Shown here: positions 36,246-46,000 of the stretch, piece after piece | Layout of the letters: every line of letters begins with the position of its first letter | Numbering within the stretch: the stretch's first letter is position 1 | DNA from: Papaver somniferum | Lineage: Eukaryota > Streptophyta > Magnoliopsida > Ranunculales > Papaveraceae | Assembly (NCBI RefSeq): GCF_003573695.1 | Contig: NC_039368.1 | Span: 84,954,374 to 85,018,373, forward strand | Direction of reading: 5' to 3' | DNA: 64,000 nucleotides | The notes under the pieces: model-generated | What the model saw: only the letters and a program-made list of their open reading frames with translations | Databases searched by the model: none | What the model was told of the DNA's origin: nothing | Made by a program: the position numbers and the translations under genes

Positions 36246-37095
36246 TCAGAAAAGCCCATCCAACAGATTGTAGTTCCTCGAAAGCATCATCTTCAACCGG
36301 TTTTGATACCTTTCAGTCGTGCTCTTCAAGTTCTGGATTGACTCTTCCACCATATGTGACTCCATGGCCAGAGCATTCTCCTCTTCCAAAATAGCCTTTG
36401 CAGCAGGAACGACATCAGAGAGAATACCGGCTCTGTCGAACTTCACAATGTCAAGACGATGCCGCAACCAACTCACGTTGAACTTCAGGGATTCACAGGT
36501 AGACACCATGTTCTCCTACTTTTGAATAGTTGGTTCCACGACGGCACAGATGGATATACTTTCCATTTCAGCGACCATAGGCAATAGACAATTCACTGTA
36601 GAAACCAAAGCAGACGAGCAATGTTGCACCACACTCCTGGTAGCGATGTGGCCGTATCTTTTCCATATATTAGTGTAAAGAGTCGCGAATTCCATCTGCA
36701 CCAGAAACCCACCAACGTTCTGGTAGTTAGAAGATAAACACTTCATGCGGATCTCGAACGCCAAACCTGCATTGGGATACTTATGATAAGAAATGCCTGA
36801 ATCGGAGTTTTCCAGATCTATAACGGTTGGCAGGATCGGACTCGAAGAAAGAGGGGAAACCAAGTCATCCTCATCAACGATACTAATGCATGCTTCAACA
36901 GGGTATCTCTGCACAGAAGAAAATCTGTCGTCACTCGTCAGCAAACAATGAAACATCTATTGATCAATGAAAGCATACCGGTATAATCTTCTTGACTCGG
37001 ACGAACCGGGTAGGAGAATTGTTACGAGAGTCAGACCCCACACGCTTGACTGGAGAATCTGGCTGGCTCGAGGATGATCCACTTCTGATTGACAT
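36246..37095 (-). CDS. Antisense spliced ORF of the gypsy element (Tat-type aORF)
   Basis: On the minus strand an ATG at 37095 starts a 39-codon exon (36979-37095; MSIRSGSSSSQPDSPVKRVG at its start) that ends at donor GTATGC. The acceptor TGTGCAG leads to exon 2 at 36908. The 70 bp intron keeps the frame. Exon 2 runs 130 codons to a TAG at 36518-36516, and the same frame is open for 89 more codons to 36246, so about 259 residues would be read if that stop is a late mutation. The protein has a Ser/Arg-rich start, an acidic middle and a predicted helical end (EEENALAMESHMVEESIQN). I recognise no domain. Tat elements such as Retand are known to carry antisense ORFs between pol and the 3' LTR, which fits position and strand. 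Confidence 0.6.
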
Positions 37096-37099
37096 AATA

Positions 37100-38011
37100 A
37101 AGATGAACTCGGCAAGAAGAAACCTTTGCACCGAAAAGAGGGAGATGATATAATTTCACCGGCATATATACTACGGAAAACCTAAAGCGAAACGGATGCC
37201 GAGAAGACAAGATGGGCCTACATTACAACCAAAAACTCAGCCTCAGTGAAATCTCCCGTCAAAACACTAATCCAGAGTAAAGAAAAATGAAGATACGTAC
37301 TGGGAACACGCTTGCCAGCGTTATTTCTACCACTCCACCGCCATCACCGAGACTCGGAAGCAAAACCAGCGATATGACATGAGGAGGAGGAATCACGTCC
37401 CTTTTTGTAGCCGCAACGCTTTTGGAATTTAAGTAAGGAAGGGATTTCTTATTTGAAGCCACGCCTGGAAAGAGGCAACCAGGCTCGCAATAGCAGGCTG
37501 CGGTGCCAACAGTCCGCTCCACTCCGTGCCTAGCCAACATTCCGCACCACGCCAAGTCCAAGATAACATCCACGCTAAGCCGGCGCTGTGCCAAGCCAAT
37601 AGTCCGCGCCACTCTAAATCCAAGCCGATCCAATGCTAACTGATCATTCTAATCCAATCCAATGCTAGTGGCTCCACTTAGCACCGAGTCTATGCCGACG
37701 GCTCCGTCATGCATTCTCAAGTCTAACCCGGATGGCGCACAGCCATTCCAAGCCGATGCCAGCATTCCAGGTCGAGGCCAACATTCTGCATCTCAACCAG
37801 CAACCACCTCTACCACTCCGCGGCCTAGCTAGCAGCATCACGAGTAGAATCTACGTAAATCCACCAACACAAGAATCACAAATTCTCCTTACCTCCCGAA
37901 AAAAGTTAGACGGATCTTCCTGACCATCTCTTCATGACTTGCCGTTTCGATTTTGTCCTTGTCTGTCACGATCTTATGCTTACCTCGCAACAAAGCCCCT
38001 GTTCCGAGCTA
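37100..38011 (+). other. gypsy 3' untranslated region
   Basis: No coding is recognised. The part 37480-37800 is built from diverged CCAAGCC/CCAATGC/CCACGCC words that resemble the LTR repeat vocabulary. On the minus strand it lies upstream of the antisense ORF and may hold its promoter. Confidence 0.5.
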
Positions 38012-38025
38012 AGCAGGGGACTTAA
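38012..38025 (+). other. Polypurine tract of the gypsy element
   Basis: AGCAGGGGACTTAA lies directly before the TG of the 3' LTR (38026). It is the plus-strand priming site by position. Confidence 0.6.
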
Positions 38026-38249
38026 TGTTGATGTTGGTTTTTAGCTTAGGTTTAAAATCGTAAAACCTTAGTCAAACAGTGACGTCACACTTGAGTAATG
38101 TCGCCACTAGCACATTTATTGAATCATTCAACATGACTGCGTAAAATTACTGGGGTACCTTTTTTATGTATATGCCATGCTCCACATCAGAGCCCTTGGT
38201 ACTGACTGGCATCATCTCTACACATGCCAGAAATGCATGCTAGACAAAC

Positions 38250-39140
38250 GTGCCAGTGGCACGCCATGCCATCCACATCTCCGCGCCAAAGGCATGCCAA
38301 CCATGCCAGCCGCACCACCGTGCCAATGTCATGCAATGCCAGCCACATCTCCGTGCCAAAGGCATGCCGACCATGCCAGCCGCACCACCGTGCCAATGGC
38401 ATGCCATGCAAGCCACATATCCGCGCCAAAGGCATGCCAACCATGCCAGCCGCACCACCGTGCCAATGGGATGCCATGCCAGCCACATCTCCGTGCCAAA
38501 GGCATGACGACCATGCCAGCCGTACCATCGTGCCAATGACATGCCATGCCAGACACATCTCCGCGCCAAAGGAATGTCGACCATGCCAGCCGCACCACAG
38601 TACCAATGGCATGCCATGCCATCCACATCTCCGCGCCAAAGGCATGCCAACCATGCCAGCCGCACCACCGTGCCAATGGCATGCAATGCCAGCCACATCT
38701 CCGTGCCAAAGGCATGCCGACCATACCATCCGCACCACCGTGCCAATGGCATGCCATGCAAGCCACATATCCGCACCAAAGGCATGCCAACCATGCCAGC
38801 CGCACCACCGTGCCAATGGGATGCCATGCCAGCCACATCTCCGTGCCAAAGGCATGACGACCATGCCAGCCGTACCATCGTGCCAATGGCATGCCATGCC
38901 AGACACATCTCCGCGCCAAAGGAATGTCGACCATGCCAGCCGCACCACAGTACCAATGGCATACCATGCCAGCCACATCTTCGCGCCAAAGGCATGCCGA
39001 CCATGCCTGCCGCACCACAGTGCCAATGGCATACCATACCAGCCACATCTTCGCGCCAAGGCATGGCGACCATGCCAGCCGCACCACAGTGCCAATGGCA
39101 TACCATGCCATCCACATCTCCGCGCCAAAGCCATGCCGGC
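38250..39140. repeat. 70 bp tandem repeat in the 3' LTR (about 12-13 units) with 350 bp higher-order period
   Basis: Units recur every 70 bases. Distinct variants (CGTACCATCG at 38521 and 38871; GGAATGTCGACC at 38572 and 38922) recur 350 bases apart, so five units were duplicated as a block. ORFs of up to 342 codons on both strands come from the repeat and are not genes. Confidence 0.95.
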
Positions 39141-40441
39141 CCTACCACATGCCGCTGGATGCCAAACGAAGGGTTGCAACAATCAACGACTACCCTTCCA
39201 TCTGAGATGCAGATCTCATCCGTCCAAGTTCGCCACCTAACATATGGCAACTTCCGGCCAGAGGCCAAACATCACGGTTTTGCCAAAACCCTAATTTTGG
39301 CCGCGCCTAAAATATGCCAAAGCCATGCTGGCCCTACCACATGCCGCTGGTTGCCAAACGAAGGGTTGTAACAATCAACGGCTACCCTTCTATCTGAGAT
39401 GCAGATCTCAGCCGTCCAAGTTCGCCACCTAACGCATGGCAACTTCTGGCCCAAGGCCAAACATCACAGTTTTTCCAAAACCCTAATTTTGGCTGCGCCT
39501 AAAAGATGCCAAAGCCATGCCTGCTCTACCACATGCCGCTGGCTACCAAAAGAAGGGTTGCAACTATCAACGGACACCCTTCCTCCTGAGATGTAAATTT
39601 CAGCCGTACAAGCTTGCCACCGAACGCATGGCAACTTTTGGCCCAATGCCAAGCCCTAATTTTGGCCGCACCTAAACTATGCCAAAACCCTAGTTTTGGC
39701 CGCGCCTAAACTACGCCAAAATCCTATTTCGGCCACGCCTAAACCATGCCACTAGATGCAAACGAAGGGTTGCAACAATCAACAACCACCCTTCCTCTTG
39801 AGACACGAATCTCAGCCATACAAACTTGCCACCAAACGATTTGTGGCAATATCTTGGCCAGGGCGCCAATTCTTGGCCACGACGCCAAAACCCTAATTTG
39901 GCCGTGCCAAGAGCATGCAAGCGCTGCAACCATGCCGCTAGTTTCCAAACGAAGGGTTGCAACAATCTACGACTACCTTTCCTCCTGAGATGCAGATCTT
40001 ATCCGTACAAACCTGCCACCAAACGACTCGTGGCAATGTCTTGGCTGCGATGCTAACTCTTGGTCACGTCACCAACCTGTCTACGATGCCTATTCTTTGG
40101 TTACGACACCAACTTGGATACAAATGCCAAATCCTTTGGCCATGCCATACATAGCAACATGCTACACGTTTTCCACGAAAACACTCGAGATATCAAAACA
40201 TGTCACAAACTGGGGAATGCTCATCAGGGTATTGGTCTTGCGGTTTATAGCGTGCGGCGTACACTACGCCCGTTACAGGAAAGTGTTATAAGGGTGAGGG
40301 TTAGTAAATACAAGAAGTAATGGTGAAACGTTTCCTTCATTATGGAAACATCAATTCCAGGCATTACCTGTTACCATTTTCTTCCATTTACTCAACCGTT
40401 TCCTTTTCTTACGAGACCAGGGTACGTTTCGTTGCGACTTT

Positions 40442-40449
40442 TATAAATA
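40442..40449 (+). promoter_or_regulatory. TATA box of the gypsy 3' LTR
   Basis: TATAAATA about 375 bases before the LTR end. It is intact here but altered at the equivalent 5' LTR site. It points toward SAC3A, whose leader begins about 2 kb downstream. Confidence 0.5.
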
Positions 40450-40823
40450 AGTATTACCTATTTCCACCAAAGACAAGTTAGGGTGAGGAGAATACAACAC
40501 TCAGAAATCACTTGTTAGCTTTCCCATCTGTTAGCTTTCCACTTTCTGATACAAGTCGTCAAACAACTACTCTTCTCGAATCAACTATTCTGGTCTCAAC
40601 AATCTCTTCGCTTCCCTCCCTAGACCAACCCTTCTCCTTCACTTTGTGACCGAAGAAAGTGTGGAACGACCATTTCTTGGTTTAGGCCGTATTTGTACAG
40701 ATTGATCTCTCGAATCAAAGTACTCCCTTTGCAGTACATTGTTTAGGGTTTAGACTCGTTTCTCACCCACACACTCGAAATTACCAAAATCAGCAGAAAC
40801 TGTTTTCACCCTCAAACAACTAG

Positions 40824-41090
40824 TCAGCATATGAAGTTCCCTCATTTATTGACTTAACTCTGAACTTCACTATCTGACTGAAAAATAACTTTAGCAAAAA
40901 ATTTAGTGATTGCCTATTCAATTGCACCATGCATTGCTAGACATTCCAGCTGCTCCACCTCCTGGTCCTGAATCATTCCTCAATTGAAGAACTTTCCTTT
41001 GATACCATGGTATTGACCTGTAAAATCTCTAGCAATTAGTCATATTCCCACTATCATATTTTCTTTGAGAAAAGATGCATCTATATTAAT
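40824..41090 (-). mobile_element. LINE remnant A, RNase H N-terminal part
   Basis: The minus strand reads FKINIDASFLKENMIVGIW (start of a plant LINE-type RNase H with its first catalytic D), then GKFFN, EVEQLECLAMHGAIE (E-x-E-A-type region with stops) and FQSDSEVQS (third D). Stops show it is dead. The domain continues across the gypsy element at 13252 downward. Confidence 0.8.
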
Positions 41091-41195
41091 TTTGAAAAAT
41101 AGTCGACACATTTACAATTTCGATTAATCAACCTCCAAATTAAATCCTGGTTCCGCCGCTGTGGAAAGATCAATAATAAACAACGCCCGACTTCC

Positions 41196-41437
41196 AGGCT
41201 CAGTTTTAGACAACACCCAACTATCAAGCTTGATTTAAACACTTTAAAATATCTAGGCTCAATTTTAAAACACCAACAATCAAGTTCAGTCATTGGCCAT
41301 TGCTCAATTTCTAGGCTCAGTTTTAAACAATCTCCAACTATCTGGTTCAGTTTTAAACACTACCCTACTTCTAGGCTTGGTATTAAACACCGCCGCCACA
41401 CAAATTTGATAACATTTTAAACACCGTCCCAAATTTT
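41196..41437. repeat. 58-60 bp tandem repeat, four diverged units
   Basis: The units start AGGCTCAGTTTTA at 41196, 41255, 41313 and 41373. Each is made of two similar half-units (GG(C/T)TCAGTTTTAAACA-type words). Confidence 0.8.
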
Positions 41438-41570
41438 AAGCTTTAATTAGTTTTGATCCGTGTTCTTAACTCCGGTTGATTATAAGATTCCAACTCCCCA
41501 ATAGGTACAAACATAAAAATGCTATTTATACCATTTTCGTTTGAGTTTTATAATTTGTCCCATGTAAATT

Positions 41571-41850
41571 CTCTAAAGCTTGTTTGGATAACATTTCATG
41601 AGTTTTTTTAGAACTTTTGAAAATAAAAAAGTGGAAAAGTAGTTTGTAAACACAATTTCAGTTCTATGTGAATGCTCTATAGCTTGTTTGCATAACGCTC
41701 CACACGTTTTTTTCGATTTCTACAAGTCAAAAAGTCAAGAGTTGGTTTGTAAGAATGACTTCCAAAAGCAAAAAAAATTAATTTAATTTATTGTGAAATA
41801 AATTGTTTTTACTTTTAACTTCTGAGATTGACTTTTGCTTTTGGTATCCT
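41571..41850. repeat. Short direct and inverted repeats, MITE-like
   Basis: AGCTTGTTTG-ATAAC recurs at about 41577 and 41689 (112 bp apart). ACTTCCAAAAGCAAAA (near 41758) is inverted against GACTTTTGCTTTTGG (near 41831). No clean ends are seen. Confidence 0.45.
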
Positions 41851-42330
41851 TTATTTTAATAGGAAAGATAATCTTTATTGAGAAGGAATAGAACTACGTA
41901 AAGTTTTTATCTTGCTGGATAAGAGTATATAACCAATCAGGTATGTCATTTGTCCAATTTAAACATAAAAGTTGGGCCTGCAAACTTGGCTAAACTGTCT
42001 GCTATATGGTTTGCATCTCTATACACATATATGCTTAACCAGGAACTGAAAGTTCTAAGAATATCTAAAGCATCCTTTATTAGGTTGCATGAGGTCCATT
42101 CCACAGTGGTATGCTTCTTATTTAGAGCTTCAATCATATTCAGGCATTTACCTTCTAGATATATGCCTGTCAGACCTTTCGGTTTTGCTCACTGGACTGC
42201 CTCTAAAAATACTTTGGTTTCTGTTTGCTCATGATCTATTGTAGGAAATACACCTCATATTAATTCATTGTTTCAGGTATTCAAGCATGTTATGATAAAT
42301 CCACCATCCATTGTTTACCACTATCCCGCC
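41845..42330 (-). mobile_element. LINE remnant B, RNase H C-terminus and 3' end
   Basis: On the minus strand FLEAVQ and KGLTGIYLEGKCLNMIEALN are followed by LDILRTFSSWLSIYVYRDAN and IADSLAKFAG, then in a shifted frame IPDWLYTLIQQDKNFT and a stop. AATAAAG words follow. This is the C-terminal RNase H and tail of a plant LINE, 5'-truncated and frameshifted. It is a separate copy from remnant A, because A begins earlier in the domain and lies downstream of B's 3' end. Confidence 0.8.
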
Positions 42331-42405
42331 GCCCTTTGAGTTGTGTCCATAACGAAGGACAGTTTTGTAACTAAGTTTCTCGGGGGTTCTTTCGTCCTCT
42401 CGAAC

Positions 42406-42414
42406 ATATAATTA
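42406..42414 (+). promoter_or_regulatory. Possible SAC3A TATA-like element
   Basis: ATATAATTA lies just ahead of a CT-rich leader (42415-42460), as in many plant promoters. The transcription start near 42435 is inferred. Confidence 0.35.
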
Positions 42415-42434
42415 TCTTCTCCCTTCTTCTCTCT

Positions 42435-42838
42435 CCATTTATCGATCTCTTTCTATATTCAACACCACCGACCTCCCCCCGAAGCTAAAAAGAAAGAAAA
42501 CCCCAAAACTCGACTGTATCAGAAAAAAAGGCCGAAACTTGAATCAAAATCATCAAGAATCCCTGAAATTAAAACTCAATTAAGATTGAACATAACCCCT
42601 AATTTCACATTCGAATCATCTTGACTGAAGAAGAAATCACTGAGAAGTTTTTTTGTTTTTATTCATTCATCCCACTAATCTCTGAAATATTCAATACAAC
42701 CTTTTAATTTTTCTTGCTAGTTTTTATTATAATTTTACTTTCTAGGTCAGAAGTTTGTGTTTGTTCTGTTGTTTTTTGTTGTTGTTGTTGTTTCCGCCCG
42801 GATTGATCAAGGAAGATTTCTTTCAAGTCCAATCGAAG
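42435..42838 (+). other. SAC3A: SAC3A 5'UTR exon 1
   Basis: CT-rich leader ending AATCGAAG with donor GTAAAACC at 42839. The acceptor TTTTAG at 43000 opens exon 2, which holds 12 more leader bases before the ATG. The 5' limit is inferred. Confidence 0.55.
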
Positions 42839-43012
42839 GTAAAACCTTGTTCTTTTTTTTCTAGGGTTTCTTTCGCTATGTTTATTGTGTAATTTTAATC
42901 TTATTGGAATTTGTAATTAGGTTATATTGATTGATGCTAAATGTGTTTACGAAATTGCATTGTTTAAAGTATTGTTAATTTGATTGTGTTTTTGTTTTAG
43001 GATGCAATAGAG

Positions 43013-46000
43013 ATGATGCATCAAGGAGGAGTTAATACAGATGCTTACGGTCACCAATTTGATAACAATTTACAGGAGGTAATGATCTTTCCGCTTTTTA
43101 TTCCTCTTAGTTTGAAGTTCAAGTTAGAATTATTGGATTTTGTATGTTTGAGTTTTGATGAGTGATAGGTAAATCATAGACGTGCTTGAAGTGCTTAGAT
43201 TTCACTTTTCACTTTTGATTTTCTATTTTTTTTTTGTTTTCTTCTCTGTTGATATTTTTTCGTTGAAGAATCCACTTAATTGGGTAGTGCATGCAGTATA
43301 CGGATAGTTTTAGAGTTTTGTTTGTTGCTACCTGACAATGTTTGTTAAATCGTTATCCTCTTGGTACGGTGCACGTATTTGTCAGGATAATTAAACCCAA
43401 GGCAATAATTTGTTAATCCCTTATTATGACTTGTCATATACTTTTTAAAACAAATTCTCTATCGGTGGTTTTCCTGGAACTAGTGTGCATTTGACCTGTA
43501 TACAGGTTTTGAAAATATTGATTGAAAATATTGATTGACACGTGCTTTTTATGATATTTCTATGCTTGGCGGTTTCCTTCATGATTGGTAAGTAATACAT
43601 GTAATTACTAATTAGTTGGTCGTTGGGGAAAACATCCAAGTAAGGATCGACTGAGATAGATCTGGGTGGGTAGTAAGATTGCCAATAGATTAGCTGGATT
43701 GGCCTAGTAAAAGCAATCTCCAACCTTGATACGCGTCTCCTTGTTCCTGCATATCTGTTAAATAATGTATCTACGTCTGCTTTATATAAACACACAACAG
43801 ATCATAAGTTATTAACCACAGGAGTCATGTTACTCATCCAAATCTCTCTCTGACACACACTAATCGAAGTCATTATGCTATAACTTTTGTTGCCAAATCT
43901 CTGAACATCTTTAAGTTTAGCATCTGTTGCTATTGTTTCAGCTTATGGTTTGCATTTTTCAATTAATTTGTTGATCTTGGCATATGCCAATTTGGTATGG
44001 GGACAAATTAGGCATATCGTAAAAATAGGGTCTCAAATACTTGTGGACTTTTGAAGGATATCTACCTCATCTACTCAGGACCTACAGAAATAGTATGTGC
44101 GCTAATCCCCAGTCGCAGAATTTTGCCACTTTTAGTATCCCTTAATAGGTAATAAATAGTTAATGCTTCTGTCCCGCAAACCATCAATGCGTGCATGTTT
44201 AATTGTGGATATTAAATCAACCATCACTGTAGTAAGTAAATAATGTAAAATCCCCTCTTTTTTATGCTTGTTTACAGAAAAACCAGGTTGCAGATGTAAA
44301 TCAAGGACAGTCATCTGTATATCCATCCTTTATGCTGCCACCTCCACCACCACTACCAGGGTCTCAACCTGCGGCATGGGCTATGCACAGGACGGAGAAC
44401 AGCTCAGCTGATAATGCAATTCATACGAATACTGGCTATCATCCTGAGCAGAAGACTGATCCTCCACCAAGAAATGTACAAGATGGTTTGAATACTTCAT
44501 CACATGCTGCAGCTTCATCTACCGTGGGAGTAGCCAATGGAACACCAGATTATTCTGGCTATGCATCGTATTCAACTTCTAACGATCCTTATGGTTATGG
44601 AACCACTGGATATCAGAATTACTACTATGGATATCAGCAGCAAGCTAATCAACCGTATACTCCTCAAGTTGGAGGGCCTCAAAATTCAGGTGCTCCTTAT
44701 CAGCCTCTTACCTCATTTCAGACTTCAGGCTCTTATGCGGGGTCTGCAAGTTATTCAAGCACTTACTACAATACTGGTGATTATCAGACATCTGGAGGGT
44801 TAGCAAGCAGTGACTATGGTAGTCAAACAACTCAGGCCAACTTATGGAATGATGCTAGCTATGCAAATTATCCCTCTCATCAGTACTCAGGCTACACACC
44901 TGCAGATTCAAGCAGCGCTCAAAGTTCCAGTACTGTAGCTCCTGCTGCTGATTATTATGAACAACACTACAAACAGCAGTGGGCAGATTATTATAGTCAA
45001 ACTTCATCAGATGTTACTTGTGCTCCTGGAACAGAAAACAAATCCACCACTGGTGCGTCTACTCATGATTCTCAAATTCCTGGTGTTCCCGGTGGGTATC
45101 CTATATCACATACTCAACCACCCCCACCCCCACCCCCTGGCACCACGTCATGGAAACCCCAAGTCAATTCATCTGGCACATGGGATCCTGATCCCAGTTT
45201 GTCAGGTTCCGCATCATGGCGACCAGAGTCTATATCATCTGCGACCACATCTTGGAAACAAGAACCTACGTCATATGGAACTACATCATGGAAACCTGAA
45301 CCCACACCATCCAACACCGCATCTTGGAGACCTGAACCCACTTCATCTAGCTCCACATCATGGAGACCTGAACCCACTCCGTCTAACAGCACATCATGGA
45401 AACCTGACCCGCCTTCCACATCATGGAAACCTGACCCGCCTTCCACATCATGGACACCTGAACCAACTCCATCCACATTATGGAGACCTGAACCCACTTC
45501 AACCAGCACCATGTCATGGAGACCAGAACCCACTCCATCTGGGTTGCCTACTGTGCAGGTTTGGGGTTTCTTTATTTGCTTTTAGTAAACTGCACACAGT
45601 CACACACATGCACATGGCAAATGAGTACAGTTACAGGAACTAATTTCCATATATTCCGCTTGAGCTGCCGAGCTGCACATGTTATATTTGTTCCGAGGTT
45701 CTATGAATCTGAATCGCAGGCTCCCCTTTTGAAATCTGTGTACTTAATGTCACATTGTGATACTAATGCACAAATCAGTAATTTAGAAGCTAATCGATAG
45801 AGTTATATCAAGTAATATCAAGTTTATGGTTAATTGGAAATGTAGACCTATAGGTTAATTTTCTTAAACTGGTTACTAAGGGCCATTTAGGCAACAATGT
45901 ATGTACTTTCTGTGGCACAGTAGGACCCTTTGGAAGAGCTTGTAGGAGTTAACTTGCAAAGAGAAACCAGAATTAGATGTCAGTTTGATAATGCTGCACC

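Larger units (their letters stand above)
13258..40818 (+). mobile_element. Ty3/gypsy Tat-like retrotransposon with two nested insertions
   Basis: The element starts TGTTGATG and ends CTCAAACA, with the 5 bp target duplication ACTAG at 13253-13257 and 40819-40823. The order is 5' LTR (split), primer site, decayed gag, protease, reverse transcriptase, RNase H (split by a solo LTR), a second RNase H, integrase, antisense ORF, PPT and 3' LTR. The second RNase H after the RT-linked one, the absence of a chromodomain and the antisense ORF point to the Tat lineage. Without its insertions it would be about 12 kb. It has lost most of gag and has in-frame stops and frameshifts in pol, so it is not autonomous. 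Confidence 0.9.
38026..40818 (+). repeat. 3' LTR of the gypsy element
   Basis: 2793 bp from TGTTGATGTTGG to CTCAAACA, followed by ACTAG. It is about 450 bp longer than the 5' LTR once the nested array is removed (2344 bp), almost all from extra 70 bp units. It contains serial diverged ~190 bp blocks at 39130-39990. Confidence 0.92.

Noticed and set aside
38187..39371. Long ORFs (up to 342 codons) on both strands rich in His, Pro, Trp and Cys
   Set aside because: They are produced by the stop-poor 70 bp tandem repeat inside the gypsy LTR and are open in several frames on both strands.
43445..43795. 116-codon minus-strand ORF
   Set aside because: It lies in SAC3A intron 2 and shows no recognisable domain.
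45114..45533. 139-codon minus-strand ORF rich in VGSG/HDV
   Set aside because: It is the reverse shadow of the SW(K/R)PEP-coding repeat.
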